Assembly: GCF_001483755.1 (NCBI RefSeq)
Contig: NZ_LQBK01000004.1
Coordinates: 21,303 to 85,302 of the forward strand
Direction: 5' to 3'
Length of the DNA: 64,000 bases
From: Kocuria rosea subsp. polaris
GTDB taxonomy: Bacteria; Actinomycetota; Actinomycetes; Actinomycetales; Micrococcaceae
The first letter of the stretch is position 1. Every line of letters starts with the position of its first letter. Below are positions 15,839 to 26,130 of this stretch, in pieces. Made by a program: the position numbers and the translations under genes. The notes beneath the pieces are model-generated. The model saw nothing but the letters and a program-made list of their open reading frames with translations. It was not told the origin of the DNA and did no database searches.

Positions 15839-16603
15839 GTGCCGCACCTGGTCCTGGAGGTCGACCCCGCCCTGTGGTTCCTGCTGTCGCCGCGACGCCG
15901 GAGCCCGCACTTCACCGTGGACGTGCCCGGCACGGACACGGTCGGCCACGTGGTGCGCATGGTCGGCATCCCGCCGACCGAGGTCGGCCCGCTGCGCCTC
16001 GACGGGCGGCCCGTGGGACTGGAGGCGCGTCCCACCGCCGCGGCACGGCCCGGCACGGACCCCGTGCTGGAGGTCCGTCCCCGCCGCCGGCCCCAGCCCA
16101 CCCGGCACACGCCGCCCCGCTTCCTGCTGGACGTCCACCTGCGCCCCCTCGCCCGCCGGCTCCGCCTGCTGGGCCTCGACGCCGCGTGGGAGCCCGACGC
16201 CGAGGACGCCCACCTCGTGGAGCGGGCCGCCCGGGAGGAGCGGGTGCTGCTGACCGAGGACCGGGGCCTGCTCCACCGCGGCGCCCTGCCCGAGGGCGCC
16301 CTCGTGCGCGGCGGGGACGCCGACGCCCAGCTGGCCGACGTCCTGGAGCGCTTCGCCCCGCCCCTGGCGCCGTGGACCCGGTGCCTGCGCTGCGGCGCCC
16401 CGCTCGCCGCGGCGAGCGCGGAGGACGTCGCCGACCAGCTGCTGCCGCGCACCCGGCGGGCCTACCGGGAGTTCTCCCGCTGCACCGGCTGCGGCCGGGC
16501 GTACTGGCGCGGGGCCCACGCCGGGCGCCTGGACGCCGTCGTCGCCCGGGCCGAGCAGGTGCTGGCCGCGGCCCCGGACGGGCCGGGCGGCCCGCGGCCG
16601 TGA
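15839..16603 (+). CDS. Mut7-C RNase/ubiquitin-domain protein
   Basis: The 254-aa product has an N-terminal ubiquitin-like half (~1-85) and a Mut7-C, PIN-like nuclease half. The latter shows FLLDVHLRPLARRLRLLGLDAAW (catalytic Asp) and VLLTEDRGLL (second Asp), plus a zinc ribbon with CLRCG (~180) and CTGCGRAYWRG (~220). Such proteins are predicted single-strand ribonucleases; the substrate is unknown. No ATG exists, so GTG 15839 is chosen because it falls exactly before the conserved PHLVLEVD strand. GGGAGA touches it directly, so initiation may be leaderless. Confidence 0.8.
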   Translation: MPHLVLEVDPALWFLLSPRRRSPHFTVDVPGTDTVGHVVRMVGIPPTEVGPLRLDGRPVGLEARPTAAARPGTDPVLEVRPRRRPQPTRHTPPRFLLDVHLRPLARRLRLLGLDAAWEPDAEDAHLVERAAREERVLLTEDRGLLHRGALPEGALVRGGDADAQLADVLERFAPPLAPWTRCLRCGAPLAAASAEDVADQLLPRTRRAYREFSRCTGCGRAYWRGAHAGRLDAVVARAEQVLAAAPDGPGGPRP

Positions 16604-16693
16604 CCCGGGCGGTGCCGGCGCACCGGGGACCGCCCGGGTGTGCCGGGGTTCCGCGGGCCGCCGGCCCGGATCCGCGCGGGGACGCCGGAGCCC

Positions 16694-16722
16694 TTGCCGG
16701 TGGGCGGGCGCGGGCGTAGCTT
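16694..16722 (+). promoter_or_regulatory. promoter of the ABC-F leader
   Basis: TTGCCG (16694-16699) and TAGCTT (16717-16722) are separated by 17 bases, a near-ideal sigma-70-type arrangement. The -10 box ends seven bases before ATG 16730, which predicts a transcript starting at that ATG. Confidence 0.65.
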
Positions 16723-16729
16723 GGTGGCC

Positions 16730-16744
16730 ATGTTCCTGTCCTGA
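16730..16744 (+). CDS. four-codon leaderless ORF (MFLS) before the ABC-F gene
   Basis: ATG TTC CTG TCC TGA is placed precisely where the predicted promoter starts transcription, 115 bases before the ABC-F start. Very short leader peptides translated ahead of antibiotic-resistance ABC-F genes are known attenuation devices: a drug-stalled ribosome changes downstream RNA folding. Two stable hairpins lie between this ORF and the ABC-F gene. The peptide alone is far too short to judge, so this rests on context. Confidence 0.45.
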   Translation: MFLS

Positions 16745-16782
16745 CGCCCCTGGCCCGCGCCCGCGGCCGGCACCGTCGATCC

Positions 16783-16820
16783 GAGCCCCGGTGGGCTCCG
16801 CGCGTCCGGTGCCGCACCGG
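16783..16820 (+). promoter_or_regulatory. hairpins in the ABC-F leader (possible attenuator)
   Basis: GAGCCC/GGGCTC (16783-16788/16793-16798, four-base loop) and CCGGTG/CACCGG (16806-16811/16815-16820, three-base loop) lie between the mini-ORF and the ABC-F start. They are compact enough to hinder transcription or ribosome access. There is no T tract, so termination is uncertain. Confidence 0.4.
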
Positions 16821-16858
16821 CCCGGCGGGCCTCGTCCCCGCAGCGACAGGACCGCACC

Positions 16859-18547
<1,689 letters not shown>

Positions 18548-18563
18548 GGGGCCCGGTGCCCGG

Positions 18564-19442
18564 CTACGGCGCCGCCGCCGGCAGCGGGCCCGCGGCGGCG
18601 TCCTCGCGCACGGACGCCTCGATCTCCCGGCCGGCCTCCCCGAACCAGGGCGCCGACTCCTCGTAGTCGGACCACCCGTCGGTCAGCACGGCGACGACGT
18701 AGTCGCGGCCGCCGAGCTCGAGGATCCCGGCGTCGTGCGAGACGTCCTGCAGCAGGCCGGTCTTGTGCGCGAAGCCGACGTCCGGGGAGAAGCCCGAGGA
18801 CAGGGCGTAGTCGAGGTGCTGCTCCTCGAGGAAGCCCAGGAGCAGCTCGGTGGAGGGGCCGGAGAGCAGCTCGCCCCGGCGCAGGCGGTCCAGGAGGTCG
18901 GCGACGTCGGCGGGGGTGGTGGTCATCGCCACGACGTCCTCGGACCCGGTGCCGGGGTCGAACGTCGTGGCCCCGAAGCCCTGCTCGTGCGCGAAGGCCT
19001 CGACCTCCTGCCACCCGAGCCGGCGGCCCAGTGCCGCGCCGGAGGCGTTGTCCGACCAGCTGATCATCACGTCGAGGGCCTGCTCGACCGTGAGGCCCAG
19101 CTCGGGCAGGGTGTCGGAGAGGGAGAGGGTGCCCCGGTCGACCTCGTCGAGGACCGCGTGGGCGAGGAAGAGCTTGTAGAGGCTCGCGCTCGTGAACGGG
19201 CGGTCGGCGTTGCGGGCCGCCACCTCCCCGCCCTCGGGGTCGAGCAGCACGACCCCGAGCTCCCCGGGCACCTCCTCGGCGAGCTCCGCCAGGCGCTGCG
19301 CCGGCCCCGCGGGAGCGTCCTCGGCCGTGGGGGCCGCCATCGGTACGTCCACGGTCCCGCCGCAGGCACCGAGGAGGAGGACGAGGGCGAGGCCCAGGGC
19401 CGCGGTGCGGCCGGTCCGGTTTCCTCGACAGTTCCTGGGCAC
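18564..19442 (-). CDS. class A beta-lactamase-like serine hydrolase lipoprotein
   Basis: The 292-aa product has a signal peptide with lipobox LLLGAC and the serine beta-lactamase/transpeptidase fold. Motifs are the SxxK in SASLYKLF, SDN in ISWSDNASG and KTG in FAHKTGLL. The order and spacing fit class A enzymes. I could not identify the Glu-containing omega loop (ExxLN) with confidence, so activity against beta-lactams is unproven. The start is GTG 19442 because GGAAGGAGG lies just upstream. The ABC-F gene converges 16 bases away; both could relate to antibiotic exposure. Confidence 0.82.
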   Translation of the reverse strand: MPRNCRGNRTGRTAALGLALVLLLGACGGTVDVPMAAPTAEDAPAGPAQRLAELAEEVPGELGVVLLDPEGGEVAARNADRPFTSASLYKLFLAHAVLDEVDRGTLSLSDTLPELGLTVEQALDVMISWSDNASGAALGRRLGWQEVEAFAHEQGFGATTFDPGTGSEDVVAMTTTPADVADLLDRLRRGELLSGPSTELLLGFLEEQHLDYALSSGFSPDVGFAHKTGLLQDVSHDAGILELGGRDYVVAVLTDGWSDYEESAPWFGEAGREIEASVREDAAAGPLPAAAP

Positions 19443-19573
19443 GGCACGCCTCCTTCCCGGGCAGGGGGACGCGGGCTGACCGCCCCGGCGCACGGCGCCG
19501 GTCCCGCCTCCGACGGTACCGGCGCGGACCGGGGCTGTGGCTGAGCATGTTCCGTCAATCGGGGCGCCGTCCC

Positions 19574-19603
19574 TTGAACGGAAGTGGGAAGCGTGCTTAC
19601 CTT
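19574..19603 (+). promoter_or_regulatory. promoter of the small lipoprotein gene
   Basis: TTGAAC (19574-19579) and TACCTT (19598-19603) are 18 bases apart and lead into a short 5' leader with a strong GGAGGAGGGG ribosome binding site before ATG 19637. Confidence 0.55.
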
Positions 19604-19636
19604 TGAGCATCCATGCAGCACCACGGAGGAGGGGTC

Positions 19637-19921
19637 ATGGCCGCAGCGGCAGGCGAGACATGGTGGCGGAGGATGCTGGCGATCGGGTTCCTGTCCTTCG
19701 CCGCCCTCGGGCTCGCGGGGTGTGACGAGTCCGGGTCCGGCGGCGGGGAGGGCACGGAGCAGGAGGCCCCCGCCGGCGGCAGCGGAGGCGGCGACGACGA
19801 GGGCGGCGAGGACGACGGCGCCGGTGACGACGGCTCCACGCCCGAGGGCGAGGGCCCCACGGAGGGCGAGCAACCCGCGGAACAGGGCCAGGAGCAGGGC
19901 GAGGAGCAGGACGACGGCTGA
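19637..19921 (+). CDS. small lipoprotein with acidic low-complexity tail
   Basis: The 94-aa product has an N-terminal hydrophobic stretch (RRMLAIGFLSFAALGLAGC) whose LAGC is a lipobox. The rest, ~60 residues, is almost only Gly, Glu, Asp, Ser, Gln and Pro. No known domain is visible. It is probably a disordered, strongly negative lipoprotein on the outer face of the membrane. GGAGGAGGGG precedes ATG 19637. The next gene starts 49 bases downstream, perhaps co-transcribed. Confidence 0.7.
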   Translation: MAAAAGETWWRRMLAIGFLSFAALGLAGCDESGSGGGEGTEQEAPAGGSGGGDDEGGEDDGAGDDGSTPEGEGPTEGEQPAEQGQEQGEEQDDG

Positions 19922-19970
19922 TCCGGAGGGCCCCTGGCCGGCGGCGCCGGAGCTGCCCCGCCCCCACCTG

Positions 19971-20651
19971 ATGGACCAGCGCTGGGAGGACGCCGTCTTC
20001 CTGCACTGGCGGATCCCCGTGGCCGCGGCGCAGGCGCGCATGCCGCCGGGAGTGCGGGCCGACGTGCTCGACGGCTCCGCCTGGGTGGGCCTCGTGGGGT
20101 TCCGCATGCACCGGGTCCGGCTCGGCGCCGTGCTGCCCCTGCCGTGGGTGGGCAGCTTCCCGGAGATCAACGTGCGCCTGTACTCGCGCGAGCCGGACGG
20201 CACCCGCGGGGTGGTGTTCCGCTCCCTCGACGCCCCGCGGCTCGCGGTGGTCCTCGGCGCCCGTGCCGCCGGCATCCCCTACGTCTGGTCGCGCTGCCGG
20301 GCCGTCGTCACGGACGGGACGGACCCGGCCTTCGGCTACGACGTCGAACGGCGCCGCGGAGGGGCGCGGTCCTCGTTCGCCGTGCGCCCGGACCGCGCCG
20401 CCCGGGCCGACGACGAGCTGTCGCTCGAGCTCACCGCACGCTTCGGCCTGCACAGCCGGTTCGCCGGCCGGACGGTGCACGTCCCGGTCGCGCACGATCC
20501 CTGGCCGCTGCACCCCGCCACGGCCGTGCACCTCGAGGACGGGCTGGTGGCGGCGGCCGGCCTCGACGTCGGCGGACCGCCCGAGTCGGTGCTGTTCTCG
20601 CCGGGCGTCCGCACCCGGATCGGGCGCCCCCGGACGGTGCCTCGGTCGTGA
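19971..20651 (+). CDS. DUF2071 (YqjF-like) protein
   Basis: The 226-aa product begins MDQRWEDAVFLHWRIPVAAAQARMPPGV and continues GSAWVGLVGFRMHRVRLGAVLPLPWVGSFPEINVRLY. This is the DUF2071 signature, a family with an acetoacetate-decarboxylase-like fold and no settled function. ATG 19971 falls exactly at the conserved N-terminus; its ribosome binding site is not obvious, so it may depend on the upstream lipoprotein gene. The length is normal for the family. Confidence 0.85.
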   Translation: MDQRWEDAVFLHWRIPVAAAQARMPPGVRADVLDGSAWVGLVGFRMHRVRLGAVLPLPWVGSFPEINVRLYSREPDGTRGVVFRSLDAPRLAVVLGARAAGIPYVWSRCRAVVTDGTDPAFGYDVERRRGGARSSFAVRPDRAARADDELSLELTARFGLHSRFAGRTVHVPVAHDPWPLHPATAVHLEDGLVAAAGLDVGGPPESVLFSPGVRTRIGRPRTVPRS

Positions 20652-20862
20652 ACCGCCGGGCCGGCCCGTCCTGCTGGGTCGGGCCCGCCGGTGCCGGGCG
20701 CCCGCCAGCCCCACAAGAGTGGGCAGGCCCCGGGGCGTGCGGGAGGTCCAGGATGGGACCAACTCCCGCGGGAGCGGCCGGAGGACTCCGGTCGAGGTCG
20801 CTCTCGGAGCCGCTCATCCCCGGGACCGTTCCTCCGGGGGAGCCGGACGCGAAAGGCCCGCC

Positions 20863-21219
20863 GTGGCCACCCCCTTCGTTCCCGAGCTGCCCCAGCTGCC
20901 GGAGTTCTCCGGAGGCTCCCCGGCCCCGCCGGCGAGCCCGCGCCCGGCCCGCGCGTTCGAGCCGGCGGCCACGGGCGTCCTGCTCCTGCTCCTCGCGCTG
21001 ACCCTCGTCCTGGCCGTCCTCGTCCGGGCCGTGCCGGTGGGGCCGCTGATCACGGTGGCGCTCCTGCTGCTGGTGTCCGCCGGCGTGCTCGCGGTGGGCG
21101 CCCGGGAGGACGACGGTTCCGTCCCGGTCCCGGGGGACCTCCTCGAGGTGCCGGAGACGGCGGGGGCCTACTACTACGACCGGCAGGGCCGCCCGGTGCC
21201 CATCGAGGACGCGTTCTGA
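20863..21219 (+). CDS. small membrane protein, hypothetical
   Basis: The 118-aa product has a Pro-rich N-terminus (PFVPELPQLPEF) and two adjacent hydrophobic segments (~40-60 and 63-83). The soluble tail ends GAYYYDRQGRPVPIEDAF. I know no family for it. It starts at GTG 20863 with GAAAGG six bases upstream. The 211 bases before it hold only GC-rich inverted repeats and no gene I can support. Confidence 0.6.
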   Translation: MATPFVPELPQLPEFSGGSPAPPASPRPARAFEPAATGVLLLLLALTLVLAVLVRAVPVGPLITVALLLLVSAGVLAVGAREDDGSVPVPGDLLEVPETAGAYYYDRQGRPVPIEDAF

Positions 21220-21427
21220 GTGGCGCCGGCGCCCGCCCGCCGGGGCGGACGGACCGTGTCCGAAACGTGTCCGTCATCTTCGCCCATGTTGGCCGGTGAG
21301 CCCTGACCTGCGCCTACGTTGGTGACGTCGCACCAGACACGGGGTCCGGGGGTGTTCGGGGGAACGCGCCGCGGGCCGGCACCAGTCGCGAAGCGGTCCT
21401 CGCTTCTCCACCGGATGGGACGGAACC

Positions 21428-21841
21428 ATGAGAAGAACCACCAGGGCAGTCACGGCCGCGGCCTTCGCGGCAGGAGTCGGGCTCGTCGCCGCCGCGCCGG
21501 CGCAGGCGATGGAGATCTATGACATCAGCAACGCCACACGGCTCGCCGAGGGGGCTGCCGTCGAGGGCACCTACACGGTGTCCTGCACGGCGGGAACGAA
21601 CATCTTCGTCTCCCTCAACGTGACCCAGCGGGTCTCCGAGGGGCGGATCGCCAACGGCAGCTACTTCAAGCAGTGGGTCTGCGAGGGCGGTGAGGTCGAG
21701 CTGGACTACCAGGCTGTGGCCTTCAACATGGCCTTCGACGAGGGACCGGCCGTGCTCTCCGGGTTCATCCAGGAGTGCGCGACCGAGTTCTGCGGGACGG
21801 GCACCAACCTGCCGCTGCAGGTCATCGAGATCACCGACTAG
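21428..21841 (+). CDS. secreted protein, hypothetical
   Basis: The 137-aa product has a clear Sec signal peptide (RRTTRAVTAAAFAAGVGLVAAAPAQA) with cleavage expected after AQA (~27). The mature part is ~110 residues with four Cys (TVSCTAG, QWVCEGG, QECATEFCG), probably two disulfides, and a beta-rich look (SLNVTQRV, VELDYQAVAF). The function is unknown. The ATG follows GGGACGGAA. A TACGTT box at 21315-21320 may be its -10, but the -35 is poor. A strong terminator follows. Confidence 0.75.
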   Translation: MRRTTRAVTAAAFAAGVGLVAAAPAQAMEIYDISNATRLAEGAAVEGTYTVSCTAGTNIFVSLNVTQRVSEGRIANGSYFKQWVCEGGEVELDYQAVAFNMAFDEGPAVLSGFIQECATEFCGTGTNLPLQVIEITD

Positions 21842-21863
21842 ATCACCGACCAGCAGGACCGCG

Positions 21864-21901
21864 CCGCGGCCCCGCCCCCTGCGCAGGGGGCGGGGCCGCG
21901 G
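21864..21901 (+). terminator. perfect 38-base palindromic terminator
   Basis: Bases 21864-21901 read the same on both strands. Left arm CCGCGGCCCCGCCCCCTGC pairs with its mirror through GCGC at the centre, giving a stem of up to 17 bp. It begins 23 bases after the stop of the secreted protein gene. Confidence 0.85.
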
Positions 21902-21959
21902 TGCGCCCGGCCCGGCAGTTCTGCCCGAAAGTCCAGTGCCCGCGGACTCCGCCCGGACC

Positions 21960-21965
21960 TATAGT
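21960..21965 (+). promoter_or_regulatory. -10 box upstream of apbE
   Basis: TATAGT is a near-consensus -10 in an otherwise GC-rich spacer. Transcription would start near 21971 and run into the coding-like stretch and then apbE. No good -35 is seen. Confidence 0.45.
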
Positions 21966-21972
21966 CGAAAGC

Positions 21973-22170
21973 ATCGATCGCACACAGCTCCCCCCGCGCC
22001 CCCCGCAGCAGCTCGACGACCGCGCCGTCCACGCCGTCCGCGAAGCGGTCCTCCACGAGGAGGTCCTCGCGTGCCGGCCGGCGCGGGTCGACGTCGTGAG
22101 CGGGGCCGACCCCGCCGTGCAGGGCTACCGCACGGCCTGCCGGGAGCTGCTCGAGAGGGCCGGGCTGTGA
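21973..22170 (+). other. coding-like open frame without a usual start, overlapping apbE
   Basis: The frame from ATC 21973 to TGA 22170 reads as a plausible ~65-residue protein (VHAVREAVLHEEVLACRPAR, GYRTACRELLERAGL). Its stop overlaps the apbE GTG as GTGA, a typical coupled junction. However, no ATG, GTG or TTG lies in frame between the promoter and residue ~45. It may use an ATC start right at the transcription start, have lost its start, or be chance. The region 21842-22166 holds no other gene. Confidence 0.3.
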
Positions 22171-22997
22171 GCGCGCCCGCCGTCGAGCTGCGCCGTCCCC
22201 GGGGCCGGTGGCACCGCCACCGGGAGATGATCTGGGGCACCGCCGTGACCGTGGACGTCCGCGCCGGCGCGGAGGGCCTGCCCCCCGAACCCGCAGTGCG
22301 GCACGCGCTGGACACGGCCGTGGCCAACATGCGGTGGGTCGACGCCGTCTTCTCCACCTACCGCCCCGACTCGCTCGTGACGGCCCTCCGCTCCGGTCTG
22401 CTGGACGAGCGCCGGCTCAGCCGCTGGGACGCCGCCCAGGGGGCCCTGCTGGACGTGCTCCAGCGCTGCCGGGAGGGCCGGGACCTGACCGACGGCTGCT
22501 TCGACCCGTGGGCCGTGCGCGGCGGCTTCGACCCCTCCGGCTACGTCACGGCGTGGGCCGCGGAACGGATCGCCGACGACCTGGTCCGCGCCGGGTGCGC
22601 CAACGTCTGCGTGGAGGCCGGCGGGGACGTCGTGACCCGCGGCTCCGCCGCCCCCGGGGAACCCTGGACGGTCGGGATCCGCCACCCCGACGACGCCGGG
22701 GCCGTCACGTGGACCGTGCTCCCCGGCGACGGCGCGGTGTCGACCTCCGGCACCTACGAGCGCCCGGCGCACATCGTCGACCCGCGCACCGGCCGGCCCG
22801 CCACGGGCGCCCGCTCCGCGACGGTCGTCGGCCCGGACGCACGGCTGGCCGGGGTGCTCGCCACGGCGCTCGTGGTCGCCGGCCGGGAGGGGGCCCGCTG
22901 GTTCACCGGCCTGGACGGCTGGTCGGCCTGGGCGGTGGACCCCGCCCCCGCGGACACCGCGTGGTCGGTCGGCGGGGAGCGGCACCGGGCCGGCTGA
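22167..22997 (+). CDS. apbE: FAD:protein FMN transferase (ApbE)
   Basis: The 276-aa enzyme attaches FMN to Ser/Thr of flavoproteins outside the membrane, using FAD. It has MRWVDAVFSTYRPDSLV, DGCFDPWAVRGGFDPSGYVTAWAAERI, VEAGGDVVTRG, AVSTSGTYERPAHIVDPRTGRPA and the C-terminal A(T/S)AL(V/L)VAGREGA region. These are the ApbE ligand and Mg-binding segments. There is no signal peptide or lipobox, so the location is uncertain. No obvious target protein (an FMN-binding domain or a respiratory complex) is next to it. Confidence 0.9.
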   Translation: MSAPAVELRRPRGRWHRHREMIWGTAVTVDVRAGAEGLPPEPAVRHALDTAVANMRWVDAVFSTYRPDSLVTALRSGLLDERRLSRWDAAQGALLDVLQRCREGRDLTDGCFDPWAVRGGFDPSGYVTAWAAERIADDLVRAGCANVCVEAGGDVVTRGSAAPGEPWTVGIRHPDDAGAVTWTVLPGDGAVSTSGTYERPAHIVDPRTGRPATGARSATVVGPDARLAGVLATALVVAGREGARWFTGLDGWSAWAVDPAPADTAWSVGGERHRAG

Positions 22998-23022
22998 GTC
23001 CGCGCACGGCCCGACCGGTGGC

Positions 23023-23028
23023 TAGGGT
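23023..23028 (+). promoter_or_regulatory. -10 box for leaderless UvrA-like gene
   Basis: TAGGGT lies seven bases before GTG 23036, the spacing of a leaderless start. It sits in the 38-base gap after apbE, so the UvrA-like gene probably has its own transcript. Confidence 0.5.
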
Positions 23029-23035
23029 GGAGGCG

Positions 23036-25603
23036 GTGAGCACCCACCCCGACACCGCCCCGGCCCCCGACCCCACCCGCACCGGCATGGTCCGGGTCCG
23101 CGGGGCCTCCGAGCACAACCTGCGCCACGTGGACGTGGACGTCCCCCGCGACGCGATCGTCGCCTTCACCGGCGTCTCCGGATCGGGGAAGTCCTCCCTG
23201 GCCTTCGGCACCATCTACGCCGAGGCGCAGCGGCGCTACATGGAGTCCGTGGCGCCCTACGCCCGGCGGCTGATCCAGCAGGGGCACAACCCCGCGGTCG
23301 AGGGCATCACCGGGCTGCCGCCGGCCGTCGCCCTGCAGCAGCGGCGGGGGGCGCCCAGCTCGCGCTCCACCGTGGGCACCCTCACCACGCTGTCCAACTC
23401 GATGCGCATGCTCTTCTCCCGCGCGGGCACCTACCCCGCGTCCGCCGCGGGGAGCCTCGACTCGGACGCCTTCTCGCCCAACACCGCCGCCGGCGCGTGC
23501 CCGAAGTGCTCCGGCCTGGGCACCGTGCACGACGTCACCGAGTCCTCCCTGGTCCCCGATCCGGCGCTCAGCATCCGGGACGGGGCGATCGCGGCGTGGC
23601 CGGGCGCGTGGCAGGGCAAGAACCTGCGCGACATCCTGAGCCACCTCGGCCACGACGTCGACGTCCCCTGGCGCGAGCTGCCGCGGCAGGAGCGCGACTG
23701 GATCCTGTTCACCGAGGAGCAGCCGGTCGTGGAGATCACCCCGCAGCGGGACCGGGTGGCGAAGCCGTACAAGGGCCGGTTCTGGAGCGCCCGCAGCTAC
23801 GTCCTGCACACCCTCGCGGACTCCGCGAGCCAGCAGATGCGCGAGCGCGTCCTGCAGTACGTGGTCACCGGCCCCTGCCCCGCGTGCGCCGGCAGCGGCC
23901 TGCGCCCCGAGGCGCTCGCCGTGACCTTCGCGGGCCGGAGCATCGCCGAGCTCAACGGGGCCTCCCTGGGCGAGCTGGCCGAGGTGGTCCGCCCCACGGC
24001 GGCCCTGGAGCACGCCGGCACCGCCTCCCGGGCCGTGTCCTCCGGGGAGCGCAGCGAGGCCGCGGTGACCATCGCCAAGGACCTGCTCGCCCGGCTGCAG
24101 GTGCTCCTGGACCTGGGCCTGGGCTACCTCAGCCTGGACCGGTCCACGCCCACGCTCTCCCCGGGGGAGATGCAGCGGCTGCGGATCGCCACCCAGCTGC
24201 GCTCCGGGCTCTTCGGCGTGGTCTACGTGCTCGACGAGCCCTCGGCGGGCCTGCACCCGGCCGACGCCGAGCCGCTGCTGGCCGTGCTCGAGGAGCTCAA
24301 GGCCTCCGGGAACTCGGTCTTCGTGGTGGAGCACGACATGGCCGTGGTGCGGCGCTCCGACTGGGTCGTGGACGTGGGACCGCAGGCCGGGGACCGCGGC
24401 GGCTCGGTGCTCTACAGCGGGCCCGTCCCCGGCCTGGCCGCGGTGGCGGAGTCCGCCACGCGCCCGTTCCTGTTCCCGGACGGCTCCCCCGACGGGACTC
24501 CCGGCGGCACGACGGCGCAGCGCACGCCCCGCCCGGTCGATCGGCGGCTGCGGCTGCGCGGGGTCACGCGCCACAACCTGGTGGACCTCGACGCGGAGAT
24601 CCCCCTGGGCGTGCTCACCGCCGTCACCGGGGTCTCCGGCTCGGGCAAGTCCACGCTGGTCAGCCAGGTCCTGGCCGAGACGGTCGGCCGGTACGTGCAC
24701 GGCGGGCCCGGCGGCGGCACCGGGTCCGCGGCCGAGCCCGCCGTCGAACCCGCCGCCGCGGCCGCCGCCCCGGCCGCGGCGGCCGGGACGCAGCTGGGCG
24801 CGGTCGAGGGCCTGGAGCACCTGGACCGGCTGATCCGCGTGGACCAGCGGCCCATCGGCCGGACCCCGCGCTCCAACCTGGCGACCTACACGGGACTGTT
24901 CGACGCGGTCCGCAAGCTCTACGCCGCCACCGACGAGGCGCGGGCCCGCGGCTACGGGGCCGGGCGGTTCTCCTTCAACGTGACCGGCGGCCGCTGCGAG
25001 ACGTGCCAGGGCGAGGGCTTCCTGGCCGTGGAGCTGCTGTTCCTGCCGGGCACCTACGGCCCCTGCCCCGACTGCCACGGCGCCCGCTACAACCCCGAGA
25101 CGCTGGAGGTGACCCACCGGGGCCGGAGCATCGCCGACGTCCTGGGAATGCGCGTGGAGACCGCCGCGGAGTTCCTCGCGGACGTCCCGGCCGCCGCGCG
25201 CAGCCTGCGCACCCTGCTCGAGGTGGGACTGGGCTACCTGCGGCTCGGCCAGCCGGCCACCGAGCTCTCGGGCGGCGAGGCGCAGCGGATCAAGCTGGCC
25301 ACCGAGCTGCAGCGGGCCCGCCGCGGCCACACCCTCTACCTCCTGGACGAGCCGACCACCGGGCTGCACCCGCAGGACGTGCAGCTGCTGCTGCGCCAGC
25401 TGAACCGCCTGGTGGACGCCGGCAACACCGTGGTGGTGGTGGAGCACGCCATGGACGTGGTGGCGGCCTCGGACTGGGTGATCGACATGGGCCCGTCCGG
25501 CGGCGAGGCCGGCGGGCGGATCGTGTGCGCCGGCACCCCGGCGGACGTGGCGGGCTGCCCGCGCAGCCGGACGGCGCCCTACCTGGCCGCGGCCCTGGCC
25601 TGA
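23036..25603 (+). CDS. UvrA-like (UvrA2/drug-resistance type) ABC ATPase
   Basis: The 855-aa product has the double-ABC UvrA layout. NBD1 has [12 protein letters not shown]; its zinc module has [12 protein letters not shown] and [13 protein letters not shown]; the signature is [15 protein letters not shown], then [14 protein letters not shown]2 has [53 protein letters not shown] and [11 protein letters not shown]. It is about 100 residues shorter than housekeeping UvrA and its first signature is LSPGE rather than LSGGE. Both traits fit the UvrA2 class, linked to damage tolerance and drug resistance (DrrC-like). An Ala/Pro-rich insertion lies near residue 570. A second, true uvrA should exist elsewhere. 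Confidence 0.88.
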   Translation: MSTHPDTAPAPDPTRTGMVRVRGASEHNLRHVDVDVPRDAIVAFTGVSGSGKSSLAFGTIYAEAQRRYMESVAPYARRLIQQGHNPAVEGITGLPPAVALQQRRGAPSSRSTVGTLTTLSNSMRMLFSRAGTYPASAAGSLDSDAFSPNTAAGACPKCSGLGTVHDVTESSLVPDPALSIRDGAIAAWPGAWQGKNLRDILSHLGHDVDVPWRELPRQERDWILFTEEQPVVEITPQRDRVAKPYKGRFWSARSYVLHTLADSASQQMRERVLQYVVTGPCPACAGSGLRPEALAVTFAGRSIAELNGASLGELAEVVRPTAALEHAGTASRAVSSGERSEAAVTIAKDLLARLQVLLDLGLGYLSLDRSTPTLSPGEMQRLRIATQLRSGLFGVVYVLDEPSAGLHPADAEPLLAVLEELKASGNSVFVVEHDMAVVRRSDWVVDVGPQAGDRGGSVLYSGPVPGLAAVAESATRPFLFPDGSPDGTPGGTTAQRTPRPVDRRLRLRGVTRHNLVDLDAEIPLGVLTAVTGVSGSGKSTLVSQVLAETVGRYVHGGPGGGTGSAAEPAVEPAAAAAAPAAAAGTQLGAVEGLEHLDRLIRVDQRPIGRTPRSNLATYTGLFDAVRKLYAATDEARARGYGAGRFSFNVTGGRCETCQGEGFLAVELLFLPGTYGPCPDCHGARYNPETLEVTHRGRSIADVLGMRVETAAEFLADVPAAARSLRTLLEVGLGYLRLGQPATELSGGEAQRIKLATELQRARRGHTLYLLDEPTTGLHPQDVQLLLRQLNRLVDAGNTVVVVEHAMDVVAASDWVIDMGPSGGEAGGRIVCAGTPADVAGCPRSRTAPYLAAALA

Positions 25604-25685
25604 CCACCGCCCCTCCTCCTCCCTTTCCCGACCGCTTCTCCGGTCCGCTTCTCCGGTCCGCTTCCCCGGTCCGCTTCCCCCGTCC

Positions 25686-25745
25686 GCGAGATTGCGGCTG
25701 TCGGCCACCGGGCACGGCTGCGTCGCCGTCAGCTGCGACCTCGGC
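25686..25745 (+). repeat. palindromic ~60-base repeat, copy 1
   Basis: This imperfect palindrome has 20-base arms (25686-25705 and 25726-25745, 15 of 20 paired) around CACCGGGCACGGCTGCGTC. A near-identical copy lies in the opposite orientation at 26131-26190. It sits 80 bases after the UvrA-like gene and before the end of the antitoxin gene, so it may act as a transcript-end structure. Confidence 0.75.
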
Positions 25746-25827
25746 GCAGGAGGCGCAGGAGGGGCCCCGGAACGGCGCAGCCCCCGCGCGCCGGACGGCG
25801 GGCGGGGGCTGCTGGGACTGCCGGGGA

Positions 25828-26034
25828 TCAGTTCTGCTGGTCCTTCTGGTCCTGCTCGCCGGTGCCGAGGAAGTCCCCGGCCTTCTCCTGGCCCTGGTCC
25901 ACCTGGCTCTCGTACTTGTTGCCGGTGCGCTCGTCGACGGCGTCGCCGCCCCGGTCGATGCCCTGCTGCACCTTGTCCGGGTGCTGGTCCGCAAGGTTCT
26001 TCGCCTTGTCCGCGAATCCTCCCATGTCCACCAT
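25828..26034 (-). CDS. MT0933-like (Rv0909-type) antitoxin
   Basis: The 68-aa product contains GGFADKAKNLADQHPDKVQQGID, then VDERTGNKYESQVDQGQEKAGDFLG. This is the pattern of the MT0933/Rv0909 antitoxin family, short charged helical proteins. In mycobacteria these pair with a downstream SRPBCC-type toxin (Rv0910); no such partner is adjacent. The start at 26034 has GAAAGGA eight bases upstream. The gene lies exactly between the two inverted palindromic repeats. A longer paralogue is at 34152-34526. Confidence 0.78.
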   Translation of the reverse strand: MVDMGGFADKAKNLADQHPDKVQQGIDRGGDAVDERTGNKYESQVDQGQEKAGDFLGTGEQDQKDQQN

Positions 26035-26130
26035 GTCCGTGTCCTTTCGTCGAACGGATCCGGCGGGCGCCGCCCACCGGAGCTGTTCCTCCATCCTGGT
26101 CCCAGGACGGGGACTCTGGCCACCCCCCTC

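Noticed and set aside
18564-19442. Calling the serine hydrolase a confirmed beta-lactamase
   Set aside because: SxxK, SDN and KTG are present, but the Glu of the omega loop was not identified, so a DD-peptidase-like or other role cannot be excluded.
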